Assembly (NCBI GenBank): GCA_016293435.1
Contig: JAEDEG010000050.1
Location: forward strand, 1 to 17,619
Direction of reading: 5' to 3'
Source of the DNA: Clostridia bacterium
GTDB lineage: Bacteria > Bacillota > Clostridia > UMGS1810
DNA length: 17,619 bases
Below the pieces are notes generated by a model. The model made no database searches. It saw only the letters and a program-made list of their open reading frames with translations, and had not been told where the DNA came from. Position numbers and translations under genes: made by a program. Position 1 is the stretch's first letter. Each line of letters begins with the position of its first letter. This document shows positions 7,562-13,543 of the stretch, one piece after another.

Positions 7562-7993
7562 TCAGGAAGCGGATTTGGTATTGACAATCATTTCGATAGT
7601 GGTTCCAACTCCTACTTCCGTCGTAATATTCATATAATCAGTATACTTATTCATATTCGGCAAGCCCATGCCGGCGCCAAAGCCCAGCTCACGCACATTG
7701 TCGGAGGCTGTTGAATACCCCTCTGTCATTGCCAGGTCGATATTGGGAATACCCGGGCCTTTATCGCGGAGAAAAAGGTGTATTTTTTCGGGAGTTATTT
7801 CTACATCAATAACACCGCCGTCAGCATGAATAACCATGTTTATCTCACCCTCATACATAGCTACGGTTGCCTTGCGGATAATCTGAGGATCAACACCGAG
7901 ATTTTGGAGTACTTTTTTCAGCTTTCGAGACGCTTCACCGGCTGATACAAAATCTTCGCCGTTTATGGGATATTGCACTTTGAATGAACTCAT
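7562..7993 (-). CDS. SpoIIAB/RsbW-like GHKL ATPase (anti-sigma-factor-type)
   Basis: 143 residues. A single GHKL ATP-binding domain of the anti-sigma-factor serine-kinase type. Visible motifs are the N box VAMYEGEINMVIHA (45-58, with E48 as candidate catalytic base and N52 as candidate Mg ligand), G1 RDKGPGIPN (76-84) with D77, G2 GFGAGMGLPN (104-113), and G3 GVGTTIE (128-134). Length and motif order match SpoIIAB/RsbW-class proteins. No sigma factor or STAS-domain anti-sigma antagonist is encoded in this window, so its partner is not the usual one or lies elsewhere. The ATG has a GGGGGTGA element upstream; the gene lies 14 bp after the first DRTGG gene and 18 bp before the HydS-like gene. 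An output role for the adjacent Fe-S sensor is inferred from this arrangement. Confidence 0.85.
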   Translation of the reverse strand: MSSFKVQYPINGEDFVSAGEASRKLKKVLQNLGVDPQIIRKATVAMYEGEINMVIHADGGVIDVEITPEKIHLFLRDKGPGIPNIDLAMTEGYSTASDNVRELGFGAGMGLPNMNKYTDYMNITTEVGVGTTIEMIVNTKSAS

Positions 7994-8007
7994 ACGCTCA
8001 CCCCCGA

Positions 8008-8346
8008 TTATTTATACAAACCTTCGCTATAGAGCTTACCGCAGGAAATATAGAGCGGAAACTCGGTAGAAAGTATGGCAATGCCTGCATCATCGGCAAG
8101 GGATACTATTTCTTCGCCGGGGGTTTTGCCCCTTACAAAAACAATGGCTTTCATATCCATCATTTCGGCGGTTCTTACAACCTGAGGATTGACAAGACCG
8201 GTAAGCAAAAGAGCCTGATCCTTTACAAAAGCAAGCACATCGCTCATAAGGTCACAGCCGCAGGCAGAAATCACCTCGGTTTCTTCGTTGAAGCAGGAGT
8301 TGAGCGTTTTTGCTTCGAGAAGCTCCACCACTTTTTTTAACTTCAT
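8008..8346 (-). CDS. DRTGG-domain protein (first of two)
   Basis: 112 residues, a stand-alone DRTGG-type domain with no other domain and no membrane segment. Recognisable features are the N-terminal KKVVELLEAKTL helix, the segment ISACGCDLMSDVLAFVK, a strand/loop ALLLTGLVNPQVVRTAEMM, the strand KAIVFVRGKTP, and the terminal AILSTEFPLYISCGKLY. The family is often fused to CBS domains in nucleotide-sensing enzymes, so ligand binding is plausible but unproven. A modest AAGGA precedes the ATG at about 10 nt. The gene starts 45 bp after the dGTPase stop and leads the cassette ATPase - HydS-like - DRTGG - PHP. I found no convincing promoter in that 45-bp gap, so it may be transcribed from the dGTPase promoter or from one inside the dGTPase gene. 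Confidence 0.8.
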   Translation of the reverse strand: MKLKKVVELLEAKTLNSCFNEETEVISACGCDLMSDVLAFVKDQALLLTGLVNPQVVRTAEMMDMKAIVFVRGKTPGEEIVSLADDAGIAILSTEFPLYISCGKLYSEGLYK

Positions 8347-8391
8347 AACATTTCATTCCTTTCAAAAATTAATATCGGAAATTTTTTCAAA

Positions 8392-9597
8392 TCATGTACT
8401 TTGAAAATATGACTGATAAACAGGATTTGGTTCATCCGGAAAATACAGCTTATGCAAATCGGAAAAATAGTCATCTGTCATGCTTGCCATATAGTCTATT
8501 ACAATATCCTCATAGGTATTGGCATCAATATAATTATCTTCGCAATAGTAGCTTCGTATTTTGTTAACATAATTAATGTGATGACGGTATATCCATGAGC
8601 TTTTGTCACCGGATTTCAAATCGGCCAAAAGCTTAAAAAACAGACGCTCGTACATTGGTGCTATGATCTCTTTCTGAACACTTTTTACCGAATCGCTCAG
8701 ATATATATGCTCGTAATTTTCGCCCATTGCAAGCTTTAAATCGTCATAATATTCTTTATCTAACATAATGTAATCTTTTTCAAAGCTGTTTTCGACAACA
8801 TTTACAATGAGATTGTTGATAATGGCGGCGTTAAATCGACCGAGCTTACCTTCGGTAAAAACGCTGTCATCATCTATAACCTTTGCCCTTATTGCATCTT
8901 GCCGATCCTTGCCGATATAGGCTATAAGGTCGCTTATTCTAACGACGCATCCCTCAAGGGTTGAGGGTATCAACTTTGAAGAATAGGTACTGTCGGTATA
9001 GCATGCCTCAACCTCTTTGTCAAAGACGGAAAAATCTTTTTTTGTATCGGGAACATATTTGCCGAGGGGCAGTTCACCGTTGTGACACAGTATGCCGTCG
9101 AGAGTGTCAAACGAAATGTTATAGCAGCATATTTTGTCGAGAACACGAACCGAGTGAAGATTATGCATAAAGCTGCGACCCGTAAGCGAAAGAGAAATAT
9201 TGTTTAGACACGCTTCGCCGGCATGACCAAACGGCGGATGACCGATATCGTGACCAAGAGCAATTGCCTCGGTCAAATCTACATTCAGCCCAAGAAGCGA
9301 CGAAATGTTGCGGGCTATTCTTGAAACAATCTGAACATGGAGGCTTCGTCTTGAAATATCGTCATTTTTGTAAAAGGAAAAAACCTGAGTTTTGTCTGAA
9401 TATCTGTTATAATAAGGACAGTGCAGAATCTTTTCGCAGTCTCTTACAAAAGCAGGCCGCCACAAATTGGCAATATCGTGGTCGCTGCGCCGTCTTTGGG
9501 GATGACAAAGATTTTTTGAAAGTGAGGGGTTGTTTTCTAAAATTTTATTTTGAATACTCTCGCTGAGAGATGAATAACCTGTTGTTTTTTTGTTCAT
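8392..9597 (-). CDS. dGTPase-like HD-domain triphosphohydrolase
   Basis: 401 residues from the ATG at 9597. The family converts dGTP or other dNTPs to the deoxynucleoside and triphosphate and helps set dNTP pools. The N-terminus has NLWRPAFVRDCEKILHC, common in this family. HD-domain metal ligands are visible: H87 in RRSLHVQIVSRI, H116-D117 in ALGHDIGHPPFGHAGE, and D223 in RISDLIAYIGKD. Length is in the normal range. Start choice: the frame is open back to 9705, but CAGGAG lies 5 nt before the ATG at 9597, and the upstream stretch encodes hairpin DNA instead of a plausible protein segment. A strong predicted promoter and a leader of about 285 nt precede it. Substrate specificity within the family cannot be read from sequence, so I give no gene symbol. 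Confidence 0.9.
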   Translation of the reverse strand: MNKKTTGYSSLSESIQNKILENNPSLSKNLCHPQRRRSDHDIANLWRPAFVRDCEKILHCPYYNRYSDKTQVFSFYKNDDISRRSLHVQIVSRIARNISSLLGLNVDLTEAIALGHDIGHPPFGHAGEACLNNISLSLTGRSFMHNLHSVRVLDKICCYNISFDTLDGILCHNGELPLGKYVPDTKKDFSVFDKEVEACYTDSTYSSKLIPSTLEGCVVRISDLIAYIGKDRQDAIRAKVIDDDSVFTEGKLGRFNAAIINNLIVNVVENSFEKDYIMLDKEYYDDLKLAMGENYEHIYLSDSVKSVQKEIIAPMYERLFFKLLADLKSGDKSSWIYRHHINYVNKIRSYYCEDNYIDANTYEDIVIDYMASMTDDYFSDLHKLYFPDEPNPVYQSYFQST

Positions 9598-9707
9598 ATA
9601 TACTCCTGTACACCTTGGTATATGATTGATTTTCGGCTGCAATATTATTCTGTGTGAGTACGTCAAGACGCTTTGTTCAATAAGCGGCAAAGCCGCGTCA
9701 TTCAACG

Positions 9708-9739
9708 TTTTCAGTGGGAGATTGAACTCCCACTGAAAA
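9708..9739. repeat. Perfect 13-bp inverted repeat in the dGTPase leader
   Basis: TTTTCAGTGGGAG (9708-9720) and CTCCCACTGAAAA (9727-9739) are exact reverse complements around the 6-base loop ATTGAA. The hairpin lies directly next to the larger imperfect hairpin 9741-9784. It may be part of an RNA attenuation structure or one half of a palindromic mobile element; only one copy occurs in this window. Confidence 0.75.
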
Positions 9740-9740
9740 A

Positions 9741-9784
9741 ATTAAATGTCACCCGCCGCCTATAGAGGCGGGGGACATCTTAAT
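9741..9784 (-). terminator. GC-rich hairpin plus U-run in the dGTPase leader: possible attenuator
   Basis: CCGCC (9756-9760) pairs with GGCGG (9767-9771) around TATAGA. The stem continues with CCC/GGG (9752-9754 with 9772-9774), ATGT/ACAT (9746-9749 with 9775-9778) and ATTAA/TTAAT (9741-9745 with 9780-9784), interrupted by small bulges. On the minus strand it ends in a run of six T (9741-9736). It lies between a predicted promoter and the dGTPase start codon, so if active it would shorten transcripts before the gene. Confidence 0.45.
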
Positions 9785-9888
9785 TTAGTTATATCACATG
9801 CGTGTCTTTGCTGACGGCACATGAGAGCACCGGATTAAATTGTCTTTTACACACAAAATGCAATTCATTGAGTTTGATATTTAAATTT

Positions 9889-9918
9889 ATTATAACATAA
9901 AATAATATGGTTTTTCAA
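9889..9918 (-). promoter_or_regulatory. Strong sigma-A-like promoter for the dGTPase gene
   Basis: On the minus strand TTGAAA (9913-9918) is followed by an 18-nt spacer and a perfect TATAAT (9889-9894) preceded by TGT, an extended -10. The predicted start is near 9882. No other minus-strand promoter of similar quality was found nearer the gene, so a long leader is expected. Confidence 0.65.
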
Positions 9919-10052
9919 CCTATAACTTTATTTTTTAATGAAAAAGTTTTTTCGTTGAGATTTCGATAGGAATTTGATTTTTGTGTGGTAAAAACAGGTA
10001 TTTGTAATATGTACAAAAATGTTATACTAACTTATAATTATAAATACTAAAA

Positions 10053-10091
10053 AATAAGCATCTACACAAATACAAAGTGTAAATGCTTATT
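10053..10091 (-). terminator. Intrinsic terminator after the 735-residue secreted protein gene
   Basis: AATAAGCAT (10053-10061) pairs exactly with ATGCTTATT (10083-10091). Inside, TACAC (10063-10067) pairs with GTGTA (10077-10081) after a single mismatch, around a 9-base loop. On the minus strand it is followed by a T-rich run ending TTTTTTAG. It starts 35 bp after the stop codon of the gene, the normal place for a rho-independent terminator. Confidence 0.85.
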
Positions 10092-10126
10092 TATATTATT
10101 CATATAATGTTTTTTGTCAAAGCTTA

Positions 10127-12334
10127 TTATTTTCCAACACAAAACGGAACAAAACTTCCTTTGTACCATACAAAAGCTTTTACCTCGCTTGCACCTGTCA
10201 TATCCTGCGATACTTCAAATGCATTTTTATCGTTGTTGACAAGAACTTTTTCATCAAAGTTAACCGCTACCATTTTATTGCCTTCATAACCTGCAATAAG
10301 AAGCATGGCTGTTTTTCCGTCATCAAGAGGATAGTAAATATCGGCAGATGCACTGTAGACATTTTCCTGATTGGAAATTGCAAAATTGTCAACTGTTATA
10401 ACTGTGGGAAGTGCAACGTCAAACGCAAATCTGAACGGCTTATGATAGAAAAAGTTGTCTGCGTTGCTCACTGCTGTGTTCAAAGAAAGTGTTGCCTTTG
10501 TAAGAGGTTTGAGTCCCGATACGGGAACTGTGATTGTGTTTGCATCGGCATTATAAACAATATCCCCGGTGCTGACAGTCTCACCGTCACATACAAGACT
10601 TACATTTTCGGAAACGACAGTATCGACAACGAGTGCACCGTCAAGAGTGAATGTGAGAGTGTCGGAATCGGATGCAACAGCTCCGAGAGCCGCTCCGTCT
10701 TTTGATGCTGCAACGGAAGTCACAGCCGGAGCATCGGCATATTTGTTCATTGAAAAATGATCAATTTCATAAGCTGCGGTTTCCTTTGTCATCGGAAGAT
10801 AAACTAAATATCCGAGTATTCCGCTGCCTGCATTGAAGGTTGATGTGGTAACATAGATATTGTTTACAAACACATCCGCTGTGCCGGCAGTGGTATTAAA
10901 CTTAAATGTAACATCATACCAAGTATCCGCATAATAAGGAATGCCTGTATTGCCCAATGTCCCATTTGCAGTAAACACCGTAACGGCTTTTTCAACCATG
11001 TCGGGCTTTCTTTCTTCGTATGAAAGCTTTACGTCTATGTCGTTTTGCATAAGCTTCATTCTGTAGGTCGCATCCAAAACTCCGTAAGAAATAGCTTCAA
11101 ATGATCCGCGTACATATACGGAAGAATTTGCTCCGGCTTCGGCATTGTATGAAAAGCTTGTGGTGCCAACATCTGTATTGGCAACAATAGTCGCCTTCTC
11201 CAAATTTCCAACACCGCCGCCGATATTATTACCAATCCAATACGCAGTACCGTTTGCAAAATCATAATCTCTTGATTTGTATACCGAATATGCGGTTGCA
11301 TCTTTAAAAGAATATGTATCGGTATATACATTGTCGTTTACGTCGGTCATTTCAAGGCGGAATATATGTTCACCAACATACGCCGCATTGTAACCGATTT
11401 TATATATTCCGTCTTTACTCGTGCCAACAGGAATATCTGACTGCTTAACATCATCAAGATAAAGTGCGGCGGATTTGGCATCTGCAGGCACACCCACAGC
11501 TATTTTGTTGCCCGAGTATGCAATTACATCGCCGTCATTTATAGCACCGTAGTTATTATTGGTGATTGACCAGGGATAAATACCGAAATCTCTTATTTCT
11601 CCCCATTTGAGAGCATCAATCGTTACACTGCATGGACGGTAGAATTCCACATAGAAGTAAGCCATATTTCTTGCTCTTGCGTCTATTTCTTCATATTTGG
11701 CTACGGTTGTAACCTCGTTGGTTTCTTTGTCGGTAAGATATGCGCAATATTTGTGCGTTTTGAAATTGAACACAACTTTCATATTGTACCATTTACCGTT
11801 TACATATGTGCTGTCGCCGACTGAACCGTCTGTTTTGACAGTGGTCTTTTTGTCGCCACCCATAAAACGTCCGTTCAACACACTGTTTACCTCATCACGG
11901 ACATCAATCCCCATAATTTTGCCTTCATCTTCGCCGTTTTTATTGATATATGCTTCGGCAAAGCTGTTTATCTTAAAATCATATGATATGTATGTTGCAT
12001 TTCTGTTCCATGCACCTGTCCACATAATCTGAGTGTAATCGGGAGGGTTTGAAATTTTTATTGCACCCGATTCTGCAGTAACATCAAACTGTGCCGCATA
12101 GTCATTTTCTGCTCCGCTTGACCCTGTGATAAATGTGGCTGTCACTTCGGCATTTCTGCCGTCTGTATTCAGATATCCTCTCGGACTTGTGGGGAAGCCT
12201 GCTGCAGTAAAATTGGCTACTACTGCGTTATTGATTTCTGTCTTGGTAGTTGCAGAAAAAGCTGTTATCGCCATAGATGAGATTATAATAATGATACAAA
12301 GCGTCATTATTGCGCTCTTTTTAATAACCTTCAT
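10127..12334 (-). CDS. Secreted multi-domain protein with lectin-like and Ig-like modules, no recognised catalytic domain
   Basis: 735 residues from the ATG at 12334, which has GAGAGGAG 7 nt upstream; the frame is open further upstream but that part lacks a ribosome binding site. Residues 1-27 form a signal peptide (KVIKK, hydrophobic core, AFS-A cleavage site). Then come a lectin-like beta-sandwich (about 35-245, with GKWYNMKVVFNF and MAYFYVEFYRPCSVTIDALKW), an Ig-like module (about 268-345), a second lectin-like domain (about 355-530, with TWYDVTFKFN and YEIDHFSMNKYAD), an SbsA-like Ig domain (about 536-640), and a C-terminal tail (about 645-735) ending EVKAFVW...VPF. The Ig-like module and the tail resemble those of the lyase at 13544. 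I see no LPxTG, SLH or dockerin motif, so how it stays at the cell is unclear. It has its own promoter and terminator. A carbohydrate-binding or structural role is inferred; the lectin-like folds are judged from pattern only. Confidence 0.75.
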   Translation of the reverse strand: MKVIKKSAIMTLCIIIIISSMAITAFSATTKTEINNAVVANFTAAGFPTSPRGYLNTDGRNAEVTATFITGSSGAENDYAAQFDVTAESGAIKISNPPDYTQIMWTGAWNRNATYISYDFKINSFAEAYINKNGEDEGKIMGIDVRDEVNSVLNGRFMGGDKKTTVKTDGSVGDSTYVNGKWYNMKVVFNFKTHKYCAYLTDKETNEVTTVAKYEEIDARARNMAYFYVEFYRPCSVTIDALKWGEIRDFGIYPWSITNNNYGAINDGDVIAYSGNKIAVGVPADAKSAALYLDDVKQSDIPVGTSKDGIYKIGYNAAYVGEHIFRLEMTDVNDNVYTDTYSFKDATAYSVYKSRDYDFANGTAYWIGNNIGGGVGNLEKATIVANTDVGTTSFSYNAEAGANSSVYVRGSFEAISYGVLDATYRMKLMQNDIDVKLSYEERKPDMVEKAVTVFTANGTLGNTGIPYYADTWYDVTFKFNTTAGTADVFVNNIYVTTSTFNAGSGILGYLVYLPMTKETAAYEIDHFSMNKYADAPAVTSVAASKDGAALGAVASDSDTLTFTLDGALVVDTVVSENVSLVCDGETVSTGDIVYNADANTITVPVSGLKPLTKATLSLNTAVSNADNFFYHKPFRFAFDVALPTVITVDNFAISNQENVYSASADIYYPLDDGKTAMLLIAGYEGNKMVAVNFDEKVLVNNDKNAFEVSQDMTGASEVKAFVWYKGSFVPFCVGK

Positions 12335-12399
12335 TTTAAATCTCCTCTCTTTTTGGATGCTGCCGTTGACTATTCCAAAGGCAAGCATATTACATTTTA

Positions 12400-12428
12400 A
12401 TTTTATCATCAATATAAACAATTTTCAA
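12400..12428 (-). promoter_or_regulatory. Sigma-A-like promoter for the 735-residue secreted protein gene
   Basis: On the minus strand TTGAAA (12423-12428), a 17-nt spacer and TAAAAT (12400-12405) preceded by TGA give a good extended -10 promoter. It lies in the 139-bp gap after the oxidoreductase gene, and the predicted start near 12393 leaves a leader of about 59 nt. I saw no strong terminator between the two genes, so read-through is possible. Confidence 0.6.
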
Positions 12429-12473
12429 TATACATGTTTCTCTCAATTTATAAAAAATATCTATCTATAATAC

Positions 12474-13520
12474 TTATTCAACATATATAGGTCTTATTTT
12501 CTTTCCGGTCATTGATGAATCAACAATTGCATTGCAGGCAATAACGGTATTGCAGCCCTGAACGCCGTCAATTTCAATTGTTTTGCCGTCGAGAATGCAG
12601 TCTACAAAGTAGTTTAATTCGGAAGTAAGATTGTGATTGTTGATTTCTACGGGAATATTGTGTTCAATACGATACATCGCAACATCATAATATTTTTCAA
12701 GTCCCATAAAATCATCTTTATATAAGGTTATTGTGGGGGAGGTGTTGTCCATTATGATTGTACCCTTTGTACCCTGAAGAACTGTTCTCATTGTATATGC
12801 TCTTATGCATCCGCCCGAAACCATTACCTTGCCGACAATACCGTTTGGAAACTTCATACTTGCAACGGTGGTATCATCATAGAGCCATTTGTCACAACGC
12901 ATCTGATTGCCGAACGCATACACCTCCGACGGATTGCCTGCAAACCAACGAATAAGATCAACAGCATGACATCCGCCTCCTACAACAACATTTCTGTCGG
13001 GATCCTCAACTCTCCAGCCTTGGTTGACATTGGAATATTTGTGAGCATATTCGGATTCGATATAAAACAAGTCACCGATTTCGCCGTTGTCGACCATCTT
13101 TTTTGCAAGAACAAATGACGGAGTAAATCGACAAATCTGACCAACCATAAAATTCTTTCCGGTTTCTTTGGTTGCCTCAATCACTTTGCGGCATTCATCC
13201 GCCTTGAGTGCCATAGGCTTTTCACAAAGAACGTCATACCCTGCCCTCATAGCATCTATTGCTATCTGTGCGTGCACCTGATCGGCTGTTGACACACATA
13301 CCGCATCGAAACCGCCCTTTGCCAGAAGCTCTTTATAATCGGTAAACAACATATCGTCCGACAAATGGTAACGCTCTGCCAATCCCTGAAGTTTTTCGGG
13401 ATCAATTTCACAAAGGGCAACAAATTCGGCTCTGTCATTTTCGATAATGTTTTTAATATACACGTTACCTATCCCTATCAGACTTGCTCCGATAACCACC
13501 ATTCTTAATTTTTTTGACAT
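12474..13520 (-). CDS. Gfo/Idh/MocA-family NAD(P)-dependent oxidoreductase
   Basis: 348 residues. The N-terminal Rossmann fold has VVIGASLIGIGN (8-19), a variant of the glycine-rich loop with Ala and Ser where the second glycine of GxGxxG often stands. CEKPMAL (99-105) is the family EKP motif, and GGGCHAVDLIRWFAG (181-195) holds the conserved H185-x2-D188 pair of the catalytic site. The family oxidises or reduces sugars, sugar acids, inositols and related compounds in the cytoplasm. Start: AAGGAG lies before the ATG with a rather long spacing; another ATG in between is out of frame. It follows the lyase gene by 23 bp, so the two are likely co-transcribed, and the enzyme may process a sugar released by the lyase. 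The exact substrate cannot be told from the sequence. Confidence 0.9.
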   Translation of the reverse strand: MSKKLRMVVIGASLIGIGNVYIKNIIENDRAEFVALCEIDPEKLQGLAERYHLSDDMLFTDYKELLAKGGFDAVCVSTADQVHAQIAIDAMRAGYDVLCEKPMALKADECRKVIEATKETGKNFMVGQICRFTPSFVLAKKMVDNGEIGDLFYIESEYAHKYSNVNQGWRVEDPDRNVVVGGGCHAVDLIRWFAGNPSEVYAFGNQMRCDKWLYDDTTVASMKFPNGIVGKVMVSGGCIRAYTMRTVLQGTKGTIIMDNTSPTITLYKDDFMGLEKYYDVAMYRIEHNIPVEINNHNLTSELNYFVDCILDGKTIEIDGVQGCNTVIACNAIVDSSMTGKKIRPIYVE

Positions 13521-13543
13521 AATAAATGCATCTCCTTTTTTTG

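Larger units (their letters stand above)
9598..10126. other. 529-bp intergenic region: leader of the dGTPase gene and terminator of the upstream gene
   Basis: No gene is supported here. From right to left on the minus strand it holds the terminator of the 735-residue protein gene (10053-10091), about 130 bp of AT-rich DNA in which I see nothing, a strong promoter (9889-9918), and then a leader of about 285 nt to the dGTPase start. The first part of the leader (9785-9882) shows no structure I can name. The last part carries three hairpins: 9741-9784, 9708-9739 and a short GC one, GCGGC-AAA-GCCGC (9684-9696). Confidence 0.7.

Noticed and set aside
6854..7714. Long plus-strand open frame of 286 codons opposite the HydS-like and ATPase genes
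   Set aside because: It lies fully antisense to two well-recognised genes, its translation is Cys/Phe/His/Tyr-rich without family likeness, and I saw no ribosome binding site. It is a shadow of biased codon use on the other strand.
9598..9705. N-terminal extension of the dGTPase to an ATG at 9705
   Set aside because: The ATG at 9597 has a well-placed ribosome binding site, and the extension would translate the GC hairpin of the leader; family proteins start near NKK...GYSS-like sequence.
12335..12421. 29-residue extension upstream of the secreted protein's signal peptide
   Set aside because: It would put a charged stretch before the signal peptide, would overlap the predicted promoter, and lacks a ribosome binding site.
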